Below, piece after piece: positions 12,881 through 23,243 of a DNA stretch of 64,000 nucleotides. The position numbers and the translations under genes are program-made. Source of the stretch: Polytrichum commune (lineage: Eukaryota > Streptophyta > Polytrichopsida > Polytrichales > Polytrichaceae); NCBI GenBank assembly GCA_950295325.1, contig OX485805.1:25159501-25223500 (forward strand), written 5' to 3'. Each line of letters starts with the position of its first letter. Position 1 is the first letter of the stretch. The notes beneath the pieces were generated by a model, which saw only the letters and a program-made list of their open reading frames with translations, did not search any database and was not told where the DNA came from.

Positions 12881-14989
12881 GCAAGAAATGGGGACACTGT
12901 GTTACGGTAAGTGCTGAGGAGAAAGCAGTTCCCTAGTTGATTGTTGGCTTCAGTCGGGAAGTGCAGACAGAGAAATTGTCCATGGGACAGGAAGTCGCCA
13001 TTCTAAACTACATTTCTGGAGGTAGGGTACTGTTGGAGCTCAGTGAGGTTTTGGGCATGTGAGGAGAAGATGAGATCGGACGTTCTTTTGGGGTAATCGA
13101 GGTTCATGGGCATCTCAGTAGTAACTTAATGTACGTATGCTGCTGGGATAACGCAGGTGTCTGGGGAGATTTTTGGGCATCATCGGTTGGGATCTCAGTG
13201 TTTTCCAAGTCCAACTGGTTCCACGTTGACAACTTTCAGTTTTTCTTTATTGAATTTGGGTTCATTCTATACATTCCTATAACATGATCAGTAAATTACC
13301 TGAAGCCTTGAACTTCCAGCACTTATTTCTACAAACTCAACCCGTTCATCTGTAACTAACAGAGAAGTTCACATGAAAATTACTCAGCCCGTTGGTTGCA
13401 TTTTGTGGGACTGTGTATTTGGCTAGAATGATTCTCCTTTAAGTTTGGGATTCCCCATTTATGGAGAGCACTTGGGTCGTGTGTACTATGGAATTTTCGA
13501 CAAGCAACTATGAACATAGAGTTTTATTAAATGGGAGCCTCTTTCTTTGGAAAGAGACCATCATCTAGCTACTTAGTGATGTTATGATTCCATGATACAC
13601 TAAGTCGTGATATAATATTAAGGTAGATGGGTCTTATTTGGTTACTCTTGGTTGTTTGCTACTTTATATTACTCGAGATTGTGAGGCTGAAATTTATTTG
13701 GATTCACACATGCATATGTAGAAGTAAGGGTTAAACCCTAGAAATTTTGGAGTCAATCTCAAATTGCCATGAATTATTAGAGTCCACTAACATTGAGCCA
13801 TAAGAAGACCACGTCGATCCCTCCAATTTATGTAAAATATGAACAAACAAGTAATCCAATTCATGTTCAATTCATGTCTTTTCGGTGTCCCTTCTTAGAT
13901 ATGCATCTACCAACCCACCACTCAAATGTAAGTGTCCGACTAAGATAAGTACTCCAAATTAGGCCGGCTTATCTCAAAACGTTATTATGCAAGTCCCATC
14001 ATGCAGTGTTGTAGCTTGACTCTGGGATTACACTTATCTCACTTGATATTTAACCCCTTAGCGAAGGAGGCCTCCTGGCGAGTCCCAACAACATTCTGAG
14101 CCATAGATGAATTAGAAAGGAAAAAAGAAAAAGAAAAAAAGTATGCAACAAAGAGACCATTATTAGGGATCAAACTGTTTGGACCTATGTCTGGAAAGAA
14201 CCGACGGTTAGTTGCAGATGAACCGGTTGAGTTTGAGGAATAACCAGTTGAAGTTGGAGACTTCAGGAGAGTCACCCATCATTTTGAAGGAATCTATGAA
14301 ATAAAGCAGCAAAACTGGAAGATGTCAACATGTAACCAGTTGGATTTAGAATCACTAGCATCTTGACCGACTATGAAAGCCCAAAAACTTCCTGGGCACT
14401 GCTGGTTTGGATGGTATTTGCATACTTACAATATGTGCCTGCTGCCAGTGTAAAATTGAAAGCCAGCCAGATAGTACATGGCGTGACTTTAATAAGGAAA
14501 TGGCCGGAGACAGAAGAAGCTGAGAAGGAGTTGAAATTGACAGTCGGGAAGTGCAGACAGAGAAATTGTCCATGGTACAGGAAGTTGCCATTCTAAACTA
14601 GTTTAAAATGTCGGTATTCTAAATACGGATTTCTGGAGGTATGGGTACTGTAGAAGTGACGGGCATGTGACAAGAAGATGAGATCGGAATTTTGGGAAAA
14701 TCGAGGTTCATGTGCCTGCTGCCAGTGTAAAATTGAAGCCGTCCAGATAATACCTGGTGTGACTTTTAATAAGGAAATGGCCGGAGACAGAAGAAGCTGA
14801 GAAGAAGACGTCGGTTTCCCTGTTGGCTCTAACTTAAGTTAGGTTCAGTCAGGGAGTGCCGTGCAGACAGAGACAGTCTCCATGGTATGCTAAGTTGTGA
14901 TTATTATTAATTGATTTCATGAAGGCATGAGGATGTGGCAAGTGAGATAAAGATGAGGTCGGACTTCTGGGGATTTGAGGTTCTTGGTT
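12881..14989. other. Non-coding spacer with internal ~0.28-kb duplications
   Basis: The segment 'gtgcctgctgccagtg' through 'ggccggagacagaagaagctgag' occurs at about 14435-14520 and again at about 14712-14805. The 'gtcgggaagtgcagacagag' to 'ttctaaact' part recurs at 12950-13010 and 14543-14600. Equivalents are found in duplication copy B near 31030 and 32250. Short ORFs here change frame between copies, so I do not call genes. Confidence 0.55.
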
Positions 14990-15230
14990 ATCTCAGGGCC
15001 TTTGTTCACGGGTCCCAAGTCCCAAGTCCCAACTCAGTCAACTTGAAGTTGATCCGTGCAACCTCAGCCACTGAGAGCATGGACTTTTCACATCGCACGG
15101 GTTTCAATACCCAAGTCCCAAGTATGACATGGATGCTTACATGGCAACATTGTTGGGACGTGAGGTTCAAGACTTGTATTGAGAGTTGCGTTAACTTAGT
15201 AGACAAGGGGTGTATGTTTCAGTGTAAATC
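14990..15230 (+). repeat. Dispersed repeat rich in CCCAAGTCCCAAG
   Basis: Shares ordered blocks with 32535-32770 (same strand, duplication copy B) and, inverted, with 35765-36155. The blocks are 'cccaagtcccaagt', 'cactgagagc', 'caagtatgacatggatgc' and 'gagacttgt'-like text. A 119-codon frame overlaps it, but the frame is not preserved in copy B, so I regard the repeat as non-coding. Confidence 0.55.
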
Positions 15231-16287
15231 TAAGAATGGACACCCAAAAAACACTTGTTTTAAAGAGTTTAACTTATGTGCTCATAATTTGTAATCATTC
15301 TATGTGTAGTAGTCAACCTAAATTGAGAGAGATTGTGAATTGAGAAAGAGAATCTTCACATTCTTAATGAATCACATATTCATGTCATTATAAGCATATG
15401 AGTCGGGGGCAATTATCATGCGTCTTCAGAAAGTTTATAAAAGAATGTACCATGGTGGTAGATTTGCATAATTCTTTTATTAACACAAGATGGTTGCTTA
15501 GGATTCATATGCTTATAATGTATGATTAGCTACAAACATAATGAAGAACACGGCCATTTACACCATTTGGATTTCGTAATCATCTTGCACTAATTATATA
15601 TTCGCGTATCCTACAAGAAGTCGGTGCAGAGATAAAAGTGTCCAATTGAGGCCCACAATTTGCGGACGCACAAAAACTCAACCTCGCAAATCCAAGTAGT
15701 ATATATAAGGTAGCAAAGAGCAGCAACCAAACAAATAAGGCCCATCTAAGGTAGAGAAGTCTTAAGTGGTTACTTTTCCCGAAGAGCCGTTGTCTCATAG
15801 GATATGGAGCACGCAATTAGTACGAGATGGTTAGCAAATCCAAAGCGATGTTGTAGGCACTTTCTTGATAATTTTAGGAGCTCATATGAACATCTTATTC
15901 ATTACCAAAGTGAAGATCTCGTGCTCATTAAACAATCATACATGTCATCCAAAATATGTTGATCATCAAGTCTAGAATGGTTATCATTTTTGGAGCACAT
16001 AGTCGAATGTTTTTAAGATGCGTCCTTTTGGTATTTGCTCTTGGAGCTACACTAAATTACATACCACTCAAATAGAATAGAGGCGCCCGTAACTGATCAC
16101 TTAAGAGATTTTGTGCAAGATCTAAAGAAGTATAAGGTGGTCCAAATATTTCATGTGTAGGAAGATAACAATCAAGCTCGGGGGGGGGGGGGGGCAGTGT
16201 GTTAAAAAGTTAAGGATATAGGTGCGAACAACCACTATTTTATAGGGGGGTATTACTTTCAATTCTCTTCTTTTTTTCACATGCTAT

Positions 16288-17410
16288 CACTACAAGGAAA
16301 TGGGTGTATAATTGACAAAAATGTGACATTAAAATGTCCGAAGTGACAAAATCAGCTCAAAGCTATGAGTTTTTGTCAATTCGGACATTATTCAAAATTT
16401 GTGTCAATTTTCTGTCATCAGATTTATATATTTCACGTTTAACTTATTCCCTTCACCTGAGCATGTGTCTCATATTTATTAACAACAAAAGGTGTTACAA
16501 AAGGTTTTAATTATTGTAATTACTAGTATAAGTAATTAATATAATTAATATATTTACTATAATTAATGTAATAACTAATTTAATTAATTAATGTAAATAC
16601 TGAAATTACCAATTTAACTAAATACTGAAATTTGTTAATTTAAGTAAATATTGAAAATTTCTAATTTAGGTAAATACTGAAATTTGCTAATTTAAGTAAA
16701 TAATGAAATTTGCTATTTTCAGTAAAATACTGAAATTATTGTAATTAATGTAGTTAAAATAATTACAATAATTACTGTAATAATGTTTAGGAGTATTTTT
16801 GTAAATTGTTTTTAATACAAATACAATACGTACTAATTAAAAACAGTAAATACATTAATTCTATGCTTGTTTTTACTTTCACTAATTAAAATATATATAT
16901 ACATAAGTTTATAAGTCTTATGGCTTCTTCATACAAAACTCTTACATACTTGGCCTATATCATGAAATGAGCGGTGGCTTAGTGGCTAAGGCCTTCACAC
17001 TATAGCCAAGAGGTTTAAGGTTCGATCCCCTTGACCCCTCACCCTTGGCTTCGCCTAGGGTAGGTAGGTGGCTTTGTCCATTAGCCTAGGTTAGGTGATG
17101 TGGCCCTTCGCCCTTAGACCTGTGTGAGTAGGCCCCGAATGTGAGGGTGGATTACTAATTTAGGATTTTTTTACTAGTATAACTTGGACATTAAACCACA
17201 TCACCATGGGTAAATGACGAGGTAAAGAGAATCCAACATGGCAAGGGGGCCGGAGTAAATGGAATCCTACGTGTATAATTGTCCCAGATGACAAAGAAAT
17301 TGACAGAACTCTGTTAATTGTATGACCGAATCAAGGTGCCCTATATGACACCCAAATTAACAGAATTTCGTCACATTTTTGTCAAATAGGTCATATAAAC
17401 TCTTGTAGTG
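16288..17410. mobile_element. Non-autonomous CACTA (En/Spm) element
   Basis: Begins CACTACAAGGAAATGGG and ends CTTGTAGTG. It is flanked by the 3-bp duplication TAT (16285-16287 and 17411-17413), as expected for CACTA elements. Subterminal regions carry repeated GACAAAAATGTGACA/TGACAGAA-type motifs on both sides, resembling transposase-binding repeats. No TNPA or TNPD coding sequence. It is inserted inside the G-run TIR element and carries the SINE at 16969. Confidence 0.85.
16969..17172 (+). mobile_element. tRNA-derived SINE
   Basis: Shows an A box (TGGCTTAGTGG, from 16975) and a perfect B box (GGTTCGATCCC, 17019-17029) at tRNA-like spacing. A tRNA-unrelated body follows, then a T-rich end (about 17166-17172). 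The head resembles a tRNA but does not fold as a clean cloverleaf by eye. Flanking target duplication not identified. Confidence 0.7.
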
Positions 17411-18000
17411 TATCATTATGTAAATTTCTACTTTGGGTCAATAGAAAAATGGCTTGCATTACTTATAATTTCAAATTACCTATTATTCCATACCCTATAG
17501 CACTTTAAAGATGTCCAGTGCCATTTTTGATACCCTATATTACTCTTAAGCCCAATTATAATTTTTTGCTCCCATGTTTTTAAAATACCCTATCATTTGT
17601 TCGCACGTATATTGCTACTCCAACCAATGACTACCCCCCCCCCGAGCAATCAAGAGGATTGCAAAATTTTCAATCATTTTACTCCATAAATCAAAATTAT
17701 TGTGAATTCTTGAAGCCAAAAGTTGGCCCTAACATATTACCAATGGCTAGAGTATACCAGAACCGCTCATCCCTCCTGACTTTCGCACTCAAAATCAAAA
17801 CATGTGTTGTGGCACTATAGGTTCCGGCCTGATTGAAATCCACTCCTAGCCTCATCGAAATTCAATCCCAACCTAATCAAAATTCTAGTACACTATAGAT
17901 TGCCCATTGGGAATAGGCCCCTCTACTATATAGGAAAAGCAACCAAACACAGGTTGTCTCCTTACCATGCATAAGATTCTCATCCGCATCGTCACTCACA

Positions 18001-18562
18001 CGGAGTTGTTGTTCTATTTGCTGGCGATTGTAACTGTTTTTGGTTTAAGTAGGAATGGCTCTGCAAATCATCTCCTTTTTGCCTAACCTATAATTCTACA
18101 CACCAAGTAATATTTCCCACCACCATGTCTCATCAGTGCCATGTCTGGCCTTGACACAACAATACCAGCACAAAATTGCTGAATGTAGAAATTGAAGTTG
18201 TGGGAGTCTTCTTCTTCCTCCTAGAGCCAAAGAAAATTTGAGGAATTCTAGAGTTGGATATTCTGTGGAGTGAAGACATGGAGAAGGAATTAGAGCAATG
18301 AAGGACGGTGGTGAAAATGGAGCTCAGAATTCCAGCTCTTCAATTTTTGGAGATGTGGTGCTCGATTGTGGTGATGGCGAGGAGGGGGAGGAGGAGGAAA
18401 AGGAGGTTGCATGGGGCATCGATATACAGGACGAAGATGTCCAAATGCTGGCCAAATTCAAAAGCTTGTAAGTGTCAATTGGAACTGAATGTGAATCTTG
18501 TAGCTGAAGTTTCTCCTTCAGAGCAGAAATGTAAATGTGCCACTCTGTGGTATTCAATTCCA
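18001..18562. other. Spacer with no supported gene
   Basis: Opposed short frames (about 85-89 codons) overlap here and have no recognised domain. A GGA/AGG-rich stretch near 18370-18410 explains the open frames. Confidence 0.4.
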
Positions 18563-18857
18563 TAGCTGCCAATTTTCTCATTTGGGTCAGCAATTGTGTT
18601 GAACAAGAAACATGGCCGATTCAATCAGGGTTCAAGTGCTTCAAGAAATACCAATGAGCTGCATTCTTCTTGTTCCTGTCGGTTGAATTGGTCCAATCTG
18701 TTAGATTTTAAGTCTTCTTTGCATAGATGCTAATTTGCTCATTTGGGTCACCAAATTGTGTACAACATTGCGACATGGCGACTTCAATCAGGGTTTAATG
18801 TGCTCAAAGAAATGCTGATGAGCTGCATTGTTGTTGGGTTTGTCCAATCTGTTGGAA
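18563..18857 (+). repeat. Tandem duplication, two units of about 140-155 bp
   Basis: Two adjacent copies share 'gctcatttgggtca', 'caattgtgt', 'ttcaatcagggtt' and 'gatgagctgcatt' (second unit) or 'aatgagctgcatt' (first unit). They end just before the truncated gypsy pol fragment. No coding signal. Confidence 0.65.
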
Positions 18858-18865
18858 TTGGGGTA

Positions 18866-20492
18866 GAAGAATAAAGACCAACCCATTGCCTATGCTAGTA
18901 AGCAATTGACACCGGCCAAAAGGAATTATTTTACCACGGAAAGGGAGTGTTTAGTCATGGTATTTTCGGTCAAGAAGTTTCGTCATTACCTCGTGTGTAA
19001 TCCGGTTGTTTTCTTTGTGGATCATATGGCCATAAAGTATTTGGTCAACAAGGCGGAGCTAAGCGGGAGATTAGCTAGATGGGTCTTGTTACTAGAGGAG
19101 TTTGATTACATGGTGGAGTATAATCCGGGTCGCATGCACTTGCAAGCCGACCATTTGTCTAGATTGTCAGATAGGATGGGAGAGAGTCCAATAGATGATA
19201 GGTTAGTGGATGATAATTTTTTTGTGGTTATGGCTAAATCGGAATGGTATGCGTGTATCATGGAGTTCTTGACCACACAAAAGTTGCCCAAGAATTGGAC
19301 CAAGGAGGAGAGAAGAAAAGTTAGAGTTAATAGTAGGCATTTTGCGGTGGTAGGACATAGATTGTTTAGGAGGGGATTCGATGGATTGCTTAGGAGGTGT
19401 GTGTCAGAGATAGAGGTCCCTACCATTCTAGAGGTTTGTCATGATAGTGCGTGTGGAGGACATTTTTCCGGCCAACTTACCGGCCAAAAGATTCTTAGAG
19501 CGGGATATTTTTGGCCTACATTGTTTAAGGACTTATATGATTATGTGAAGCGTTGTGACGCTTGTCAAATGTATGCTAGGAATGATTTACGAATGGATAT
19601 GTCACTCTATATTTCATTGCCTCTTGTGCCTTTTGAAAAGTGGGGAATCGATTATGTGGGCGAAGTCCATCCCAATTCCTCCAAATGAATGGCTTACATT
19701 ATAGTTGCCACCGAGTACCTCACCAAGTGGGCGGAGGCTAAGGCGGTCAAAACCGACACGGCGGCATATGCGGCGGCGTTCATGTATAAGAACATTATCT
19801 CGATATGTAGAGTGCCTAAGATTTTGGTGAATGATAAAGGGATTCATTTCTTGAACTCCTTAATTCAAGAAATGACCGACAAGTACCGAATTGACCATAA
19901 GAAGACTACGCCTTATCATCCTCAAACGAATGGTCAAACGGAACGGGTCAATGAAATTTTTGTAAGCATCTTACACAAGACGGTGTTGGATTCCAAGATG
20001 GATTGGGATGTGAAATTGACGGCGGCATTGTGGGCTTACCGGACAACTTACAAGGTAACTACCTAAGCTACGCCCTTGTCCTTGGTGTATGGTTTGGAAG
20101 CAACACATCCAATTGAGTATGAAGTGGAGTCTCTTCGGGTGGCCATAGGCTCACGCCTTACCGAAAGCCAATCCTTGAAGAATAGGTTAACCGATTTGAA
20201 GGAGCTTGATGAGAGAAGGAGAATGGCGGCTCAACATATCGAGGCCATCCAACGCCGAAGGAAGATCACCTTCGACAAAAGACACAAAAAGAGGGCACTA
20301 CGACCGGGAATGATGGTGATGATTCAAGATGCTAGGAAACTTGATTTCCCGGATAAGTTTGATGCGGTTTGGTTAGGCCCTTATCTCGTCCGCGAAATAT
20401 TTCCCAACAATTCCATGCAATTGGAAACATTGAACGGGGAGAGCTTTCCAACCCGAACCGCGGGGAGTAGGTGCAAGGAGTATCGAGTTTAA
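18866..20492 (+). pseudogene. Ty3/gypsy pol remnant: end of RNase H plus integrase, two in-frame stops
   Basis: Translation starts inside RNase H (…PIAYASKQLTPAKRNYFTTERE…). It continues through an HHCC integrase zinc finger (HDSACGGHFSGQL … CDACQ), the D…D…E core (GIDYVG, NDKGIHF, NGQTERVN) and the C-terminal GMMVMIQDARK region. Stops interrupt the same frame: TGA at 19686-19688, where the 41-kb element has Gly, and TAA at 20064-20066, where it has Arg. Everything 5' of RNase H is missing. Its RNase H/integrase boundary shows what was removed from the 38.5-kb element. Confidence 0.9.
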
Positions 20493-20551
20493 ACGACAAC
20501 TTGCCTTCGAAGCAAGAGATTCGGGATCCATCCCCCGATGGTCGCCAATTA

Positions 20552-21674
20552 TATGAGCCCAAAATGGAGGCTCTCATTTGTTTTATGCTTAGAATTTAGT
20601 TGAAGTTGAGAGTGTGTGTGTTAAGTAAGGGGAAGGGCCTTGGGTTTAATTGTTTGAATTAAGGCCTTCCCGTGTTGGTTGAGGGTTTAGTGGATAGGCT
20701 TGGGTCTATTTTTAGATGGAAGGGGTTTAAGGGGTGTGGTTTTGTGTGTGTGTGTCTCTCTCTCGGAGGCGAGCTGGGTAGCGGCTACTGAATTCGGCAG
20801 TGGGCGCTACAGATTTGAGGCTTGAAGCCTTGGCTATTGAATTCAGCAGTGGCGCTACATATTTGAGGCTTGAAGCCTTGGCTACTGAATGCGGCAGTGG
20901 CGCTACAGATTTGAGGCTTGAAGCCTTGGCTACTGAATTCGGCAGTGGGCGCTACAAATTTGAGGCTTGAAGCCTTGGCTACTGAATTCGGCAGTGGGCG
21001 CTACAGATTTGAGGCTTGAAGCCTTGGCTATTGAATTCGGTAGTGGCGCTACAGATTTGAGGCTTGGGCTTGGCTACTGATTCGGCAGTGGGCGCTACAT
21101 ATTTGAGGCTTGGCCTTGGCTACTGATTTGGCAGTGGGCGCTACAGATTCGAGGCTTGGCCTTGGCTACTGAATTCGGTAGTGGCGCTACAGATTTGAGG
21201 CTTGAAGCCTTGGCTACTGAATTCGGCAGTGGGCGCTACAGATTTGAGGTTGAGCCTTGGCTACCTAAGCCTTCTGACGGGCGATGACGGGTGCATCCCC
21301 GAGCTGACAGCGTGGAATTTTAGAATAGTGGCTAATACTCAATTTGAATAATGGGGTGGGACTAGTAGTGTTTACACTATATGATTTTATAGTTTAGTTA
21401 ATTAGGTTTATTACGGAATATTAATTTAGATAATTAGTTTATTAGCAAGTGAGGGGACCACGAGGAATTAGATGGTGGGATTAAGGGGTGACAATAGAGA
21501 AGAGCATTTTTCAACGCTTATACTCATGTCATGGAATAAATTGGTGTGCCAAAGTTGATGGGAAATGTAATGGATTTTTATGACTTTGGAAAGAGGGAGT
21601 TATGTGAACATGAATGTGATCCCCATGCCCTCACCCGGACTACGATGCATAAGGGTGGGTGGTTTGGCCTCACA
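20552..21674 (+). repeat. 3' LTR of the gypsy pol remnant (same family)
   Basis: Starts TATGAGCCC directly after the conserved GATGGTCGCCAATTA block, as in the 38.5-kb element. It ends with the family-typical CACCCGGACTACG … GGTTTGGCCTCACA block. The first base pair is TA rather than TG, so the terminus has decayed. It carries a 10-unit minisatellite. The matching 5' LTR is not in the window. Confidence 0.75.
20780..21258 (+). repeat. Minisatellite, about ten 46-49-bp units
   Basis: The unit begins ggctactgaattcggcagtg and ends with ggcttgaagcctt, itself a small palindrome. Units differ by single substitutions and by presence or absence of 1-3 bases. Located in the LTR of the gypsy remnant. 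Confidence 0.95.
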
Positions 21675-21899
21675 AGGGTTTGCTGCATAAGGAGAAGTAG
21701 TGGGGCTGGTTCCTTAGGCTTGCTGATTTACTTAGATTGAGGCTAACCGGCTATGGGGTGCCTATGAGTAATTAGGGGAGTAGTTAGGCTAGGTAGTGTT
21801 GGGCCATTAAGCAACCTGGTTATTATCTTGAGTGTTTTTAAACACTTGTAGTAATGTGGGATTGAATAAAAATTCGTATTTTGTTTTGCAACCACGGGA

Positions 21900-22007
21900 A
21901 AACTTGGATGGGGTTCATGAATGGCCAAGGACACTTGTATGTGCGTGTGTAAGCCATAAAATCCCCACCCGGATACGGACGCAATTAAGGGTGGTGGATC
22001 TGGCCTC
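21900..22007 (+). repeat. Second LTR-end-like block
   Basis: The stretch ending CCCGGATACGGACG…GGTGG…GGCCTCACA repeats the family's LTR 3' end a second time, 330 bases after the first. Either the LTR extends to 22007 with an internal duplication, or another LTR fragment of the family abuts it. Confidence 0.5.
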
Positions 22008-22159
22008 ACAGTCTGTAAGCCAAAGGACAACATGAACACCTTTGGACAGATATGTACATACTTGGGCCTTTTTCCGCTTTGAAAACGGTGATGACTTCGG
22101 TCCGAAGATAACGAGAAATTTCTTTTTTTACTATATGTACAGACATATTGAAGTGATAA

Positions 22160-23090
22160 TTTTAACACCCTCTACCTTAGTTAAATGGTAGTGAGCAATT
22201 GATAATGCATATTGACATGTTAGCTTGTAGTATAAAGAAAGAGCTCGAATGCATCTAAGCATCCAAATTTTGTAAAATGTATCCTTTTACTTCCACAACA
22301 AATCATTGACATACAAATGTAAATATGAATCTTGTGTACATTAAATTAGCATAATATAGTCAATTAATGTTGCATTCACTATCATGGCTACTTTATTATA
22401 CATCAAAAGTATTGTCCAATGTCAACATGTCTAGTATGACTCATGCACTTGGTTGTAACAAAATAAGGGATTTATCAATGGATGAATGACAAGATGATGT
22501 ACAACTATTATTTTGTAAATACAAAGAAAAATAAGATATTTGTTGATGTTTGTAGCATCACTAAGTGGCACCCAAATCAACCGTCTCCTCTACACTAACG
22601 GACAAGTCACAATAGATTTTTTTTCTTCTTCCCATAGGTAGAAAGTTAACTATATTAAGATGTGGATATTTGTGGTGGTGCAATTTCTATTTAGGTGTGG
22701 AAATCTAGCATGAAACCGCTTCAAGACCGATTTTGAAAAAAATGAAAAATCAAAGGAGAGCACCAAGCACCCTTGAACCTTGAAGCAATCTTCAAGAAAT
22801 TATTGCACCTAACCCTCAAAACACCCAACCATCAAAGCAACAAACAAATGTGCAAACCCTCACAACACCAAACATGACGAGTGTGGAAGCACTTGGGAAG
22901 CAACAAAAACTTGTCATCTGCATTTTTCATCCACCCCAAGGTGAAAATTTTCTCCATCACTACAAGATAATCCATCCACCAATGTAGTGTGTACTATGTC
23001 ACCAACTAAACCTACAAATTCCAATTTTGTCATACCTTAAAGAACTACGCAACACTTTAAATAAATCAAATCTACAATTAAGGATTTATC
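22160..23090 (+). repeat. 0.9-kb dispersed repeat, copy 2
   Basis: Plus-strand partner of 1955-2875. It runs from the 'tttaacaccctctacc' end to 'acaattaaggattta' and abuts a (CT)n run. The region between the two copies contains TNL1 and duplication copy A. Confidence 0.75.
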
Positions 23091-23109
23091 CTCTCTCTCT
23101 CTCTCTCTT
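23091..23109 (+). repeat. (CT)n microsatellite
   Basis: About nine CT units adjoining the end of the 0.9-kb dispersed repeat. The paired copy has (TA)n at this position. Confidence 0.9.
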
Positions 23110-23243
23110 TAGTTATTGATCAACGCCATGATATTAATTTTTTTATTATTATAAGCTTGCACATTAATCAATTAACAATTGTCTTCTTTATGTGCCACAT
23201 GTGGTAGAAGTCCCATATGTGAAATATGTGCCTTATGACCTAC

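Larger units (their letters stand above)
16177..17646. mobile_element. TIR element with G-run ends (CTCGGGG…), host of nested CACTA and SINE
   Basis: The left end is CTC followed by 15 G; the right end is 10 C followed by GAG. The 8-bp duplication CAATCAAG flanks it at 16169-16176 and 17647-17654. Inner termini also pair: GTGCGAACAA on the left against TTGTTCGCAC on the right. Duplication copy B carries the uninterrupted site (CAATGAAG, near 33719), confirming both ends. An 8-bp duplication fits hAT-like elements, but the ends are unusual and no transposase is present, so the superfamily is tentative. Confidence 0.8.
5420..18000 (+). repeat. Segmental duplication, copy A
   Basis: This block recurs in the same order and orientation at 23430-34040. 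Matching landmarks are the five TNL exons and introns, the TNL 5' flank (9840-10950 versus 27775-28890), the 14510-16170 stretch (versus 31005-33715) and 17655-18000 (versus 33726-34030). Differences are later insertions: copy A alone has the G-run TIR element at 16177, and copy B alone has a hAT at 31151 and an extra LRR fragment. The 11.7-14.5 kb stretch of A is missing from B. Confidence 0.85.

Noticed and set aside
14935-15294. A 119-codon plus-strand frame in the 15-kb region
   Set aside because: It overlaps the CCCAAGTCCCAAG repeat, is not preserved as a frame in duplication copy B, and has no recognisable domain.
18308-18593. Overlapping 85- and 89-codon frames on opposite strands
   Set aside because: Both arise from a GGA/AGG-rich stretch; no domain, no conserved partner, and no splice context that supports either.
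20780-21258. Possible CRISPR-like or satellite array of 46-49-bp units
   Set aside because: Units are contiguous without unique spacers and lie inside a gypsy LTR in a plant genome; it is an ordinary minisatellite.
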